Origin: Leptotrichia sp. oral taxon 221
Lineage (GTDB): Bacteria; Fusobacteriota; Fusobacteriia; Fusobacteriales; Leptotrichiaceae
Direction of reading: 5' to 3'
Length of the DNA stretch: 64,000 nucleotides
Assembly: GCF_018128245.1 (NCBI RefSeq)
Contig: NZ_CP072378.1
Coordinates: 62,001-126,000 of the forward strand
Below the pieces are notes generated by a model. That model ran no database searches, was not told the origin of the DNA, and worked only from the letters and a program-made list of their open reading frames with translations. Both the position numbers and the translations under genes were made by a program. Positions 26,301 to 38,716 of the stretch are shown here, one piece after another (within the stretch, counting starts at the first letter, position 1; each line of letters opens with the position of its first letter).

Positions 26301-27029
26301 ATTGATAAAATAAATATTGATACTAAAGATCAGTTATTTTTGAGTAATGAAGAAGAACAAGCGTATAAAAGTTATGTTGAAGAAGAAAAATATAGACAAA
26401 ATAAATTTAACTTGAATGACTTTAATTCTAAATTACAAGATTTAAGAAAAGGTAAAAAATATTTCCAAGTGGGATTAGATATGGAAATTGACGGTTCAGA
26501 TTCTTTACATAAAACAAATTATAAAGGAATTGACCGATTGAATGACTTGACATTCAAAATTGAAGCTGGATACTTAGAAAAATTCTTTATGGGATATAAA
26601 TTTATAATGGAAAGACCAGATAGAATTTATAGAGATGTGCCAGGTCGTAAAAGTACGTTTAATTTCAGAAAACATGAACTTGAAGGAAAATACATGTTTG
26701 GACAAGATCCTGATAAACCTTGGTGGGTAGGAGCAAAAGTACAATATGTACAAGATGGAGCTCCAAAAGCTTCAGATCCAGAAATTTTCGAAAGTTCGTC
26801 AGCAGCAATAAGAGCAAACAAATTAACATTAGGAATGGCTACAATAAGTCATAGATTCGAAAATGTTGAATGGGAAATCGGTGCTGGAATGAAATGGGAT
26901 AAACCTGACAATAAAAAATTAGGATACTACCCAGTAGTAACATTAAAATTTGGAATAGTAACATTCCCAGAAAAAAATGTTCAATTAAATTACAGCGGTG
27001 GTGGAATCCAATTCGGAGCTGGATTATAA
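23319..27029 (+). CDS. lptD: LptD-like outer membrane LPS-assembly protein
   Basis: A 1236-residue outer-membrane protein. A signal peptide (ends near residue 24) leads into an OstA/LptA-like beta-jellyroll (about 25-125: IELETQKSVIDLEKES, KGNVSLKYNDVTIQADNL, then AHGNVEF). A linker and the conserved LptD transition (LPYYVVSLKPQSQRATLFPYIG) follow, then a long run of amphipathic, aromatic-rich strands consistent with a 26-strand barrel. It ends GGGIQFGAGL. LptD places lipopolysaccharide in the outer leaflet. It is much longer than enterobacterial LptD (about 780 residues), with extra charged loops near 560-640 and 970-1040. A MarR gene precedes it, and the LPS cluster lies 12 kb away. Confidence 0.88.
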   Translation: MRKIKHKQVLILLFYILLFARLKAENGVIELETQKSVIDLEKESIETKGNVSLKYNDVTIQADNLKKLAKKNIIFAHGNVEFNQGSQIIKADQVVYDMDNRKAKMFGAESYDVNLKLRYGGEEILSEEPDPKKSSGKQSPRKITVKNGWFTSSPYEKPNYKVNSRELDIYPNRKVVAKDIGIVAAGKTWLKLPYYVVSLKPQSQRATLFPYIGSDSDRGLYGIWGFDYDKGPLAQGFVDFELSAKKKLALKFSNDYNFSNGNSGNIFINRLVVPIGNRKREWDFSLNHKFVSTPKKEAEDRKFYDLGYGIWNLNYKNMTTNLMRAVDGVKLNDDYTAYVNKYNKIGLYDFKIDQELGRNGEFNLNYNWTSDREALRELTKINDDIVDRDELDPRKTDVDLYKSVKYINGNNDVSVGVDNEEFMDINPGYVGDLNSYRKKRNYFIDLRGPKIRFEYLNSDKDEYGEVRGMRERDDADWYSLETGTIRWVPKVAYDKRKEQSMTFGNYYPFKKSEFFGYEPRTAYQNLTNTLYFGAQTKQVDVKRKEYEYDYTRDNPNYNNLFLDLTADANSKTYKVYEDAERIRRAKKIISEKYRSQKFNVGNDRIDIPLKDSYISYDFSIEARDYENTYIPEFSGGRKIEDVNSTTGYKLATDASGNPMKQKPAVNIGALNAKLYTTIFDNTAKTNNKYDVKVVNDADFTFQKVDAKRTMFNGYDIIETPTDVLGLKNNFRYSIGNVNFNYILTMRDDKHAVDNWLKNRYVRNYLKADIDNKRFVSLDFERNDEYEFENFRSEQTFNREVQYGYVTDNDNAFLYRYSDRNKRYFPYNETIGWDRKKYKEAYRDRTFGVNFNEWGVEYSNVMNQINDIYGNSATFGTPDLKLKTNLHRFGFVYDTTKMKNKKFESDHYFRASYGFGKKKYRDINATPTNATDDVYSSGSDYTTISLLYRYENNAKPKYAKDKTEETEKVANENQDIKLVQDSNTKEFSIANSNNQIDKINIDTKDQLFLSNEEEQAYKSYVEEEKYRQNKFNLNDFNSKLQDLRKGKKYFQVGLDMEIDGSDSLHKTNYKGIDRLNDLTFKIEAGYLEKFFMGYKFIMERPDRIYRDVPGRKSTFNFRKHELEGKYMFGQDPDKPWWVGAKVQYVQDGAPKASDPEIFESSSAAIRANKLTLGMATISHRFENVEWEIGAGMKWDKPDNKKLGYYPVVTLKFGIVTFPEKNVQLNYSGGGIQFGAGL

Positions 27030-27045
27030 AACAAAGTTAAATACG

Positions 27046-27090
27046 AAAAATACTTATTTTGCTAAAATGTGCTTAATAAGTATTTTTTAT
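27046..27090 (+). terminator. Terminator of the lptD-like gene
   Basis: An 11-base stem (AAATACTTATT 27048-27058 with AATAAGTATTT from 27075) followed by a T-run. Confidence 0.78.
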
Positions 27091-27141
27091 TAAAATTTTG
27101 AAGCAAAAGTAAGAAATTGAGAACGGAAAAAATAAAAAGGT

Positions 27142-27170
27142 TTGAAGAATTTTCCCACATGTGATATACT
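27142..27170 (+). promoter_or_regulatory. thrS promoter
   Basis: TTGAAG, 17-base spacer, TATACT preceded by TGA. The leader is only about 50 bases, too short for a T-box. Confidence 0.6.
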
Positions 27171-27227
27171 GAAAACACAAAAAATAAATTGTAAATCAAA
27201 CTAAATTTTAGAAAGAAGGAGAAAAAA

Positions 27228-29138
27228 ATGATAGAAATGATATTACCTGACGGTAGCAAAAGACAACTAGAAAAACCAATGACAGTAGTGGAATTTGCTA
27301 AAACCATAGGTTCTAGCTTAGGAAAAGCAACTGTAGGAGCTATAATTGACGGAACGCAAGTAGATCCTTCATATTTGATAGAAAAATCAGGAAATATAGA
27401 ATTGATAACAGCAACAAGTGAAAAAGGAATAGAAATCATAAGACACAGTGCAGCACACATTATGGCACAAGCTGTTCAAAGATTATTCCCAAATACAAAA
27501 GTTACAATAGGTCCAGTAATCGAAAATGGATTCTTTTATGATTTTGACCCAGAAAAACCATTTACTGAAGAAGATTTAGTAAAAATCGAAGACGAAATGA
27601 AAAAAATTGTAAAAGAAAATTATCCTTTTGAAAGAAGCGAAATGAGTGCTGAAGAAGCTAAAAAATTCTTCGCAGAAAAAGGAGAAACTTACAAAGTTGA
27701 AATAATTGATGACTTAGGAGAAGATACTGTTAGCATTTATAAACAAGGAGAATTTGTAGATTTATGTAGAGGAACTCACATTCCTTCAACAGGATATTTA
27801 AAAGCATTTAAATTAATGTCAACAGCAGGAGCATACTGGAGAGGAAATTCTGATAACAAAATGTTGCAAAGAATTTACGGAGTAGCTTTTGCGAGTAAAA
27901 AAGAATTAGATGATTACTTAACAATGATGGAAGAAGCAGAAAGAAGAGATCACAGAAAACTAGGAAAACAACTTAACTTATTTTTCTTAGATGAACATGG
28001 ACCAGGGTTCCCATTCTTTATGCCAAAAGGTGTTGAATTATTTAATAAACTTCAAGAAATGTGGAGAGTTGAACATAAAAAAAGAGGTTACCAAGAAATT
28101 AAAACACCAATTATGCTAGATAGAGAATTATGGGAAATTTCAGGACACTGGTTTAATTATAGAGAAAATATGTATACATCAATAATTGATGAAAAAGTAT
28201 ACGCTATTAAGCCAATGAATTGCCCAGGTTCAATAATTGCCTACAAAAACAACTTACATTCATACAAAGATTTACCATTAAAATATGGAGAAATGGGATT
28301 GGTTCATAGACATGAATTTAGTGGAGCTTTGCATGGACTTATGAGAGTTAGAGCATTTACACAAGATGATGCGCACGTTTTCTGTACTAAAGAACAAATT
28401 GAAGAACAAATTATTGAAATTATTGATTTATACGATAAATTTTATACTTTATTCGGATTTGAATATCACATTGAATTATCGACAAAACCAGATAAAGCAA
28501 TTGGTTCAGACGAAATTTGGGAAATGGCAGAAACTAATTTAAAATCAGCTTTGGAACACAAAGGAATTGATTACAAATTAAATCCTGGAGATGGAGCATT
28601 CTACGGTCCAAAAATCGATTTCAAAATGAAAGACTCAATCGGAAGAATTTGGCAATGTGGAACAATCCAATTAGATTTCAATTTGCCACAAAGATTTGAA
28701 ATGAGCTACATTGGTGCGGATGGAGAAAAACATGAACCAGTAATGATTCACCGTGCAATGTACGGAAGTTTAGAAAGATTCCTTGGAATTTTAATTGAAC
28801 ATTACGCAGGAGCTTTCCCAATTTGGCTAGCCCCAGTTCAAGCAAGAATTTTAACAATTTCTGATGAACAAGTTCCATTTGCAAAAGAAGTATTCAAAAA
28901 GTTACAAGAAGCAGGAATCAGAGTAGAAATTGACACAAGAGTAGAAAAAATTGGATACAAAATCAGAGAAGCAAACGGAGACCAAAAAATACCAGTACAA
29001 TTAATTATTGGTAAAAATGAAGTAGCTAACAACGAAGTAAACGTAAGAAGGTTCGGTTCTCAAGACAGTCAAAATGTATCTGTTGATGAAATTGTTAATA
29101 TTTTAATCGAAGAATCAAAAGTTCCATTTGCAAAATAG
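27228..29138 (+). CDS. thrS: Threonyl-tRNA synthetase
   Basis: Charges tRNA-Thr with threonine. The 636-residue enzyme has the full architecture: N-terminal TGS domain (1-62), editing domain with HSAAHIMAQA, the SAD domain (DLCRGTHIPSTG), and a class II catalytic core with motif 1 around HKKRGYQEIKTPIM, motif 2 (MRVRAFTQDDAHVFC) and motif 3 (MIHRAMYGSLERFLGILIEHYAG). The anticodon-binding domain runs from about 535 to the end. AAGGAG precedes the ATG. Transcription starts close by, and no T-box is seen. Confidence 0.98.
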   Translation: MIEMILPDGSKRQLEKPMTVVEFAKTIGSSLGKATVGAIIDGTQVDPSYLIEKSGNIELITATSEKGIEIIRHSAAHIMAQAVQRLFPNTKVTIGPVIENGFFYDFDPEKPFTEEDLVKIEDEMKKIVKENYPFERSEMSAEEAKKFFAEKGETYKVEIIDDLGEDTVSIYKQGEFVDLCRGTHIPSTGYLKAFKLMSTAGAYWRGNSDNKMLQRIYGVAFASKKELDDYLTMMEEAERRDHRKLGKQLNLFFLDEHGPGFPFFMPKGVELFNKLQEMWRVEHKKRGYQEIKTPIMLDRELWEISGHWFNYRENMYTSIIDEKVYAIKPMNCPGSIIAYKNNLHSYKDLPLKYGEMGLVHRHEFSGALHGLMRVRAFTQDDAHVFCTKEQIEEQIIEIIDLYDKFYTLFGFEYHIELSTKPDKAIGSDEIWEMAETNLKSALEHKGIDYKLNPGDGAFYGPKIDFKMKDSIGRIWQCGTIQLDFNLPQRFEMSYIGADGEKHEPVMIHRAMYGSLERFLGILIEHYAGAFPIWLAPVQARILTISDEQVPFAKEVFKKLQEAGIRVEIDTRVEKIGYKIREANGDQKIPVQLIIGKNEVANNEVNVRRFGSQDSQNVSVDEIVNILIEESKVPFAK

Positions 29139-29264
29139 TTTGTAAAAAGAATTTTTCTATAAATAAAAAAAGGAAAAATAGAGAAAGTTATAAAAGAAGT
29201 ATTCTAAAATATACTTAAGGCCATTTAAAATAAAAAATGACCATATTGTCAAGAGGTGATAAAA

Positions 29265-29996
29265 ATGGGAAATGTTAATTTAGAAGAAAACAATTACAGA
29301 ACGTATATGAGTTATGAAGATTTACAAAGTTTAGTAACATCAAAAGTAAGAGGAAGTATACTTTGGATGGTTTTAGGACTAATCATTACAGGAGTTACTG
29401 GTTTTTTCTTTTTAAACGCAGTATCCAATGGAATTATTTCAAATGAAATATTCGGACCAATAATGATAGGGGCAATAATACTAGAACTTGTAACAGTAAT
29501 AGCATTTACAGCACTAACTTATAAATCAAGTGCTGGAGCACTAAGAGCAATGTTTTTAATTTATTCAGTATTAAATGGAGTTACATTGTCAACATTAGGA
29601 TTCGCTTACGGATTAGATTTAGTAGTTATCGCATTTGCAAGTACAGTAGTTTTATTTACAGTATTAGCAATTTACGGTTACTGCACAAAAGAAGACTTAA
29701 CAAAATACACAAGTTTACTAACAGTAGGAATAATCTCATTAATCATAATGAGCTTAATAAATATATTCCTAAGAAGTGACGGATTAATGCTTATAACTTC
29801 AATAATAGGAGTTATAGTATTTATAATCTTCATAGCTGTTGATGTAAATAGAATAAAAAGCAACGTAATAGCTTATGCAATGCAAGAAGATGCTTCAATA
29901 CTTGATAAAATTGAAATACACGGTGCATTACAACTATACTTAGATTTCGTTAACTTGTTTATTTACATTTTAAGACTTCTAGGAAGAAGAAGATAA
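29265..29996 (+). CDS. Bax inhibitor-1 / YccA family membrane protein
   Basis: A 243-residue protein with seven TM helices of the Bax inhibitor-1 (TMBIM, YccA/YbhL) family. The family signature near the C-terminus is clear: a charged LDKIEIHGALQLYLDFVNLF segment, the ALxLYLDxxNLF pattern typical of these proteins. Family members leak calcium in a pH-dependent way (BsYetJ) or interact with FtsH (YccA). Which applies here is unknown. ATG 29265 is preferred over GTG 29256 because AAGAGGTG is the ribosome site and overlaps the GTG. Confidence 0.92.
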   Translation: MGNVNLEENNYRTYMSYEDLQSLVTSKVRGSILWMVLGLIITGVTGFFFLNAVSNGIISNEIFGPIMIGAIILELVTVIAFTALTYKSSAGALRAMFLIYSVLNGVTLSTLGFAYGLDLVVIAFASTVVLFTVLAIYGYCTKEDLTKYTSLLTVGIISLIIMSLINIFLRSDGLMLITSIIGVIVFIIFIAVDVNRIKSNVIAYAMQEDASILDKIEIHGALQLYLDFVNLFIYILRLLGRRR

Positions 29997-30012
29997 ATAT
30001 TTAAAATTAAAG

Positions 30013-30060
30013 ATAAACTCAAATAGGTTATTTTACTTAACCTGTCTGAGTTTATTATTT
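30013..30060 (+). terminator. Terminator of the Bax inhibitor-1 family gene
   Basis: AAACTCAAATAGGTT (30015-30029) pairs with AACCTGTCTGAGTTT (30039-30053) with a three-base internal mismatch, then a T-rich tail. Confidence 0.7.
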
Positions 30061-30128
30061 TATAAAAGTCATAGTAGCAAAAAAATTACAAAACATAATT
30101 AAAAAAATAAAAATCGAAAGGAAAAAGA

Positions 30129-30515
30129 ATGAAAAGAAAAATTGAATGTGTAGAAGAATTTCACAGAATCTATAAATTAGGAAACTCAGAAAAACCAATC
30201 GGAAAATTAAAAGATGGATTAGAAAAATTAAGATTCAATTTAATGAAAGAAGAAAATGAAGAGTATTTAGAAGCAGCTCAAAATGGAGATATAGTAGAAG
30301 TTGCCGACGCATTAGGAGATATGCTTTACATCCTTTGTGGTACAATCATCGAACACGGGATGCAAAACGTTATAGATGATGTTTTTGAAGAAATTCACAG
30401 AAGTAACTTAAGCAAATTAGATGAAAATGGACAACCAATCTACAGAGAAGACGGAAAAGTAATAAAAGGACCGAATTACTTCCCTCCAAATTTAAAAAAA
30501 TTCTTTGAAAAATAA
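30129..30515 (+). CDS. MazG-like nucleotide pyrophosphohydrolase
   Basis: A 128-residue all-alpha NTP pyrophosphohydrolase-like protein. KEENEEYLEA and, one helix later, EVADALGDMLYIL form the EExxE ... ExxD metal-binding pattern of the MazG/PRA-PH superfamily. A C-terminal segment (GPNYFPPNLKKFF) is common in the phage- and Bacteroidetes-type members. Such enzymes hydrolyse nucleoside triphosphates to monophosphates, often as house-cleaning; the substrate here is unknown. GAAAGG precedes the ATG. Last protein gene before rRNA operon 1. Confidence 0.85.
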   Translation: MKRKIECVEEFHRIYKLGNSEKPIGKLKDGLEKLRFNLMKEENEEYLEAAQNGDIVEVADALGDMLYILCGTIIEHGMQNVIDDVFEEIHRSNLSKLDENGQPIYREDGKVIKGPNYFPPNLKKFFEK

Positions 30516-30526
30516 TTTTATATAGT

Positions 30527-30578
30527 AAAATTACTTTTAAAACTAAACTTAAAATCTAAGTTTATGTAATTTTATTAA
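30527..30578 (+). terminator. Terminator of the MazG-like gene
   Basis: Nested stems AAAATTAC/GTAATTTT (outer) and AAACTTA/TAAGTTT (inner) followed by T-rich sequence. Confidence 0.6.
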
Positions 30579-30599
30579 TTTATAGGTTAGAGTATAAAA

Positions 30600-30644
30600 T
30601 GAGAATAGTAAGAATTGATTATTAATAAAAATTCTTATTTTCTC
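30600..30644. other. Large hairpin upstream of rRNA operon 1
   Basis: TGAGAA-TAG-TAAGAATT pairs with AATTCTTA-TT-TTCTCA. No T-run follows, so it may be a structural or insulating element. The remainder of 30645-30812 is AT-rich and holds no gene. Confidence 0.4.
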
Positions 30645-30812
30645 ACTTCCCTTATTTTTTCATTTCTATAAAAAATATTATCTAAATACATCATATTAAA
30701 AAAATTATAATATAAATGCTCTTTAAACATAGTAAAAATCGTCATTATATCATTATTATTTTTATAAAAAATATAAAATTCAAAAAAAACTAAAAAAAAA
30801 TAAAAAAAGTAG

Positions 30813-30841
30813 TTGACAATTTTTTTTGTTTTTGATATAAT
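30813..30841 (+). promoter_or_regulatory. rRNA operon 1 promoter
   Basis: Perfect consensus TTGACA (30813-30818), 17-base spacer, TATAAT (30836-30841). A small hairpin GATACA-AAAA-TGTATC lies just after the start region. The leader from about 30870 is nearly identical to that of operon 2. Confidence 0.85.
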
Positions 30842-30984
30842 ACCTCTTGTCGATACAAAAATGTATCATGTACAATAAACAAATAAATAGAAGAAGCATA
30901 TACCATAAAAGATGTGATAAATAAGGACTTTTAATAATAAAAAAAGTTCCTGTCAATAAGACTTTAAAAGGTGAAAATAAATAT

Positions 30985-32498
<1,514 letters not shown>

Positions 32499-32615
32499 AA
32501 GGAGTATATAAATACTAAATCTGTTTGGATTATGTTTCTTCTAGCATAAGGACAATGGGAAATGAATAGTAGGTAAAAAGATTACAATGAAAACAGGAAA
32601 ACTGTTAGAGTTAGA
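32499..32615 (+). other. 16S-23S spacer, operon 1 (no tRNA)
   Basis: A 117-base spacer without tRNA. TATGTTTCTTCTA (32531-32543) is complementary to TAGAAGAAGCATA (30888-30900) before 16S, the pre-16S processing stem. 32549-32581 is complementary to 35529-35563 after 23S, the pre-23S stem. Confidence 0.7.
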
Positions 32616-35526
<2,911 letters not shown>

Positions 35527-35575
35527 ATTCTTTTTACCATACTATTTATTTCTCATTGTCTTTATTAAGTTTTAA

Positions 35576-35690
35576 GTTTGGTGACAATAGCGACAGGGAT
35601 ACACCTGGTTACATTTCGAACCCAGTAGTTAAGTCTGTTTACGCCGAAGATACTTAGAGTTATCTAGGGAAAATAGGAAATTGCCAAACT
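35576..35690 (+). rRNA. rrf: 5S ribosomal RNA, operon 1
   Basis: About 115 bases closed by GTTTGG / CCAAAC, with the internal CGAACCCAGTAGTTAAG block typical of 5S. Confidence 0.93.
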
Positions 35691-35720
35691 TTTTAATATA
35701 TATTCTTATTAAAAAAGAGT

Positions 35721-35797
35721 GTCTCCGTAGCTCAGCTGGTTAGAGCATCTGACTGTTAATCAGAGGGTCGTTGGTTCGAGTCCAACCGGGGACGCCA
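35721..35797 (+). tRNA. tRNA-Asn (GTT)
   Basis: Acceptor GTCTCCG/CGGGGAC with one T-G pair, anticodon loop CTGTTAA giving GTT, TTCGAGT T-loop and encoded CCA. Last gene of rRNA operon 1, followed by a T-run that could end transcription. Confidence 0.97.
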
Positions 35798-35827
35798 TTT
35801 TTTTTATTATATTTTTCTTTAATTTTT

Positions 35828-35880
35828 AACAAAAGATAGCAAGAAGTCTCCGACTTCTATAAGTGGAAGATGAATTGCTT
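35828..35880 (+). repeat. IS200/IS605 right-end remnant
   Basis: AACAAAAGATAGCAAGAAG, then a CC..ACTT-CTAT-AAGTGG hairpin. It matches 11150-11195 and resembles the intact end at 36730-36767. It lies just upstream of the truncated tnpB, as if two elements had inserted side by side. Confidence 0.5.
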
Positions 35881-35894
35881 TTTTTGTAAAAAAA

Positions 35895-35923
35895 TTGAAA
35901 AAAATATATACTTATGATACAAT
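35895..35923 (+). promoter_or_regulatory. Promoter upstream of tnpB
   Basis: TTGAAA (35895-35900), 17-base spacer, TACAAT (35918-35923) preceded by TGA. Confidence 0.55.
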
Positions 35924-36017
35924 TTTTGTATAAAATATAGAAGAGAAATCATTAATGATAAAATTTCTAAAAAAAATAATTAAAAATAATATTCAAAATC
36001 AAAAGGAGGTGTAATTT

Positions 36018-36656
36018 ATGAAATATAATTTAGCATTCAAATACAGAATTTATCCAAATAAGGAACAGAAATTATTGATAAACAAGACTTTTGGATGTGT
36101 TCGTTTTGTTTACAATACGATTTTGTATACTGCGAATAAATTTTATGAAGAAACTGGAAAAAATAAAATAATTACACCTGCTAGTTTGAAAAGTGAAAAT
36201 CAATTTTTGAAAGAAGTAGACAGTTTGGCACTTTCAAATGCTCAATTGAAAGCGAAAATATCAAAATTACATGAATATATTAAAAATTGTCGAAGAGATT
36301 TTTTACATAAATTATCGAAAAAATTGTCTGAAACATATAATGCTGTGGTTGTTGAGGATTTGAATATGAAAGGGATGAGCCAGGCATTAAATTTTGGAAA
36401 AAGTATAGGAGATAATGGATGGGGAATGTTTTTGAGGATGCTTGAGTATAAACTGATGTTTTTAGGGAAACAATTTTTGAAGATAGATAAGTGGTTTCCG
36501 TCGTCGAAAACTTGTAGTAAATGTGGAAATGTTAAAGAGGAACTGAAATTATCAGAAAGAAGCTATAAATGTGAGTGCTGTGGAATTGAGATTGATAGAG
36601 ATTATAATGCGGCACTGAATATAAAAAACATTGGAAAAGAGATTTTGAAATATTAG
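36018..36656 (+). CDS. tnpB: Internally deleted TnpB (IS200/IS605 family)
   Basis: A 212-residue TnpB derivative; intact TnpB is about 370-400 residues. Residues 1-77 match the family N-terminus (FKYRIYPNKEQ, TFGCVRFVYN, ALSNAQL). Residue 78 onward resumes at the helix that normally follows RuvC-I (KISKLHEYIKNCRRDFLHKLS), so roughly 150-200 residues including the first RuvC aspartate are missing, in frame. RuvC-II Glu113 (VVVEDL), the zinc finger C166xxC169/C185xxC188 and RuvC-III Asp195 (DRDYNAALNI) are kept. DNA cleavage should be lost. It has a promoter, a strong ribosome site (AAAGGAGG) and an intact downstream RNA-like end. Probably a decayed transposon gene, but a clean in-frame deletion. 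Confidence 0.88.
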   Translation: MKYNLAFKYRIYPNKEQKLLINKTFGCVRFVYNTILYTANKFYEETGKNKIITPASLKSENQFLKEVDSLALSNAQLKAKISKLHEYIKNCRRDFLHKLSKKLSETYNAVVVEDLNMKGMSQALNFGKSIGDNGWGMFLRMLEYKLMFLGKQFLKIDKWFPSSKTCSKCGNVKEELKLSERSYKCECCGIEIDRDYNAALNIKNIGKEILKY

Positions 36657-36670
36657 GAAATAAAAAGACA

Positions 36671-36770
36671 GGGTAGGAACTACCCGAAGAGCTTGGTAAA
36701 TATATTTGGCTAGCAAAAGCAGGTACTTCCCAAGAAGCTCCCGCTTCTAAAAGCGGGAGTAGTTCACTCT
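36671..36770 (+). ncRNA. IS605 right end / omega-RNA-like region
   Basis: Directly behind tnpB: hairpin GGGTAG-GAA-CTACCC (36671-36685), then GAGCTTGG, which can pair with the later CCAAG/AGCTC, and a perfect nine-base hairpin CTCCCGCTT-CTAA-AAGCGGGAG (36738-36759) near the element end. This layout is typical of IS605 right ends that encode the guide (omega) RNA. Expression is not shown by sequence. Confidence 0.55.
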
Positions 36771-36896
36771 TGGTATAAAGATAATAATAGATATTTTAAA
36801 ATAAGAAAGAAATAGGTATTATGTTGTTAGAGCGATTAAATTTTTAAATAGTATTGAATAAAAATTTTATGAGTAAGAGAGTGTCTAATTTAATTT

Positions 36897-36986
36897 TGAG
36901 AGTGTAAAAATTTTTATGCAAATGTATATATAAGTCCACTGATATAATGTTCTCTAGGTTATTTACACAAAAAGTTTACACTCTCA
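36897..36986. repeat. 90-bp element with 12-bp perfect inverted ends
   Basis: TGAGAGTGTAAA at 36897-36908 and its exact reverse complement at 36975-36986, separated by 66 AT-rich bases. The GAGAGTGTAAA ends recall IS256-type terminal repeats. No clear target duplication. It could also act as a long-loop hairpin at the end of pth. Confidence 0.45.
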
Positions 36987-36991
36987 TTTTA

Positions 36992-37561
36992 TTATTTTTT
37001 TGAATTGTATTTATTCATTAGTTTTTCTACTGAAGTATTTGTTTTGATATCTTCTATTAAGTTGAAGATTTTTTTTCTGCTTTCTTTTAAAATTTCTTTT
37101 TCTTCAGGAGTAAATTTTCCAAGAACATGTTTTATTGTTTCTTCTTTCAATTCTGGCTTTCCAATTCCATATTTAATTCGAATAAAATCTTTTCCAATGT
37201 GACTAATAATGGATTTGATACCGTTATGTCCTCCAGCACTACCTTCTTTTTTTATTTTTAATTTACCAAATTTCATGTCCATATCATCATAAATTACAAA
37301 AAGTTCGGTTTTTGGATCAATTTTAAAAAATTTTACTGCTTCAGCTATTGCTTCACCGCTTAAATTCATATATGTCAGAGGTTTTTGATAAAATATTTTT
37401 TCATTTTGAAAATTTGTTTGAATAAATTCAGATTTAAATTTTTCTCTAATATCATTGATGTTATTCTCTTTTAAATATTCATCAATAAAAATAAATCCAA
37501 TATTGTGTCTTGTCAATTTATACTGCTCTCCAGGATTTCCTAATCCAACAATTAATTTCAT
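36992..37561 (-). CDS. pth: Peptidyl-tRNA hydrolase
   Basis: Releases tRNA from peptidyl-tRNA that has dropped off ribosomes. The 189-residue protein has KLIVGLGNPGEQYKLTRHNIGF with the catalytic His, then KPLTYMNLSGEA and VIYDDMDMKFGKLKIK with the catalytic Asp, followed by GSAGGHNGIKSI. The first Met of a longer frame (37573) lacks a ribosome site, while GGAAGGA directly precedes the Met at 37561, so that is the start. A promoter lies at 37760-37788, giving a leader of nearly 200 bases with no obvious gene. Confidence 0.96.
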   Translation of the reverse strand: MKLIVGLGNPGEQYKLTRHNIGFIFIDEYLKENNINDIREKFKSEFIQTNFQNEKIFYQKPLTYMNLSGEAIAEAVKFFKIDPKTELFVIYDDMDMKFGKLKIKKEGSAGGHNGIKSIISHIGKDFIRIKYGIGKPELKEETIKHVLGKFTPEEKEILKESRKKIFNLIEDIKTNTSVEKLMNKYNSKK

Positions 37562-37759
37562 ATGTCCTTCCATTCTATGCTAAGTGCATTTTTATAATTT
37601 TTTATTAAATGTAAAATTTTATGTATTACGATAATAAATACAATAAAAATTTTTATTATCTTTGAAAAAGTTAAAGTATAATTTTAAAATTTTTATTATT
37701 CTATTGAGAATAAAAAATATTATTATCATATTTAAAATACATTTTAATTTATAAGTTTT

Positions 37760-37788
37760 ATTATATCATAAAAAGGATGTTTCGACAA
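37760..37788 (-). promoter_or_regulatory. Probable pth promoter
   Basis: On the minus strand: TTGTCG, 17-base spacer, TATAAT preceded by TGA. Confidence 0.55.
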
Positions 37789-38010
37789 TTTTAAAATTAT
37801 AGTATTATATATTCTAATAATATAGGGATAATTTCAAAAGCTATATTTATTGATATTTAGTATACAAATACATCTTAAATATTAAAAAGTTGATTGAGAT
37901 TTTGTAATTTCTCCACAATCTTTTTAAGATTACATCTCTTTAAATATAATAAAACTCAATATTTACTGTTTTATAGCATCCCATGTTAATTGGAATATAT
38001 CAATTATAGT

Positions 38011-38150
38011 AGGACAGAGTAAAAAATATAGGAGCAAATAAATTTAATCAAATTTTTAATTAACAAAAATGAGGAAACCAGTTACAATATAATCTCCAAA
38101 TCCTATTGAAAGGTGGTTTTCTTTATGATTAGAGAAGATCAGATTTTTCT
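38011..38150 (-). repeat. Decayed insertion-sequence end (copy 1)
   Basis: From GGACAGAGTAAAAAATATAG through ATTTAATCAAATTTTTAATTAA and AACCAGTTA to the CCTATT block. It is inverted relative to the copy at 39200-39356, with which it aligns over about 130 bases. Reading frames are broken. A nearby plus-strand stretch (38285-38345) still reads KERINLKVKGLS, like the C-terminus of IS3-type transposases. The rest of 37789-38650 holds no gene I can support. Confidence 0.5.
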
Positions 38151-38652
38151 TTACTTGTAAAAACTTTTTAAAAAATATTTTTTCTTTCAAACTTTCTTTT
38201 GAGCAACAATTTACTATTTATCATAAAGGCTTTTGAAATATTGTTTAGGGTTTATGTCAAAAAAAGTTGACGATAGATTTTTTTATTCCACTGAAAGAAA
38301 GAATAAATTTAAAAGTAAAGGGTTTGTCAAAAGAACTGTTAACTGCTTTTGGGTAGTGAACGTCGAAAATATGTAGATAAGAAATAGGAAAATAATGAAC
38401 TTAAACGCTACAAATGGTTTTCTGACGAGATGATTTTTACTATACTTTTTCAATAATCAGCATACTGTGGCTTTATTTTTTGCAAAGACTTACGGTGTTT
38501 TAAAGGTTACCATAAAATCTTGTCAATTCTTTTGTAAGGTGACAAAATTTATGAGATAGTATATAGATATTTTGTTTTAGTAAAATTATTTTTATTTGTA
38601 AGACATTCATATAGTTTAATTCTTCTATAATAAATGAAAAAATTTCTATATA

Positions 38653-38702
38653 AAATAAAAAAATGCTATATCTAATACTTTAATAGTATTAATTTAGCAT
38701 AG
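38653..38702 (-). terminator. tRNA-Gln terminator
   Basis: On the minus strand, ATGCTA ... TAGCAT encloses an inner TAATACT/AGTATTA hairpin and is followed by a T-run. Confidence 0.6.
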
Positions 38703-38716
38703 TTAATAAAAAAATA

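Noticed and set aside
27091-27227. Possible T-box leader of thrS
   Set aside because: The promoter lies about 60 bases before the start codon, leaving no space for specifier and antiterminator stems.
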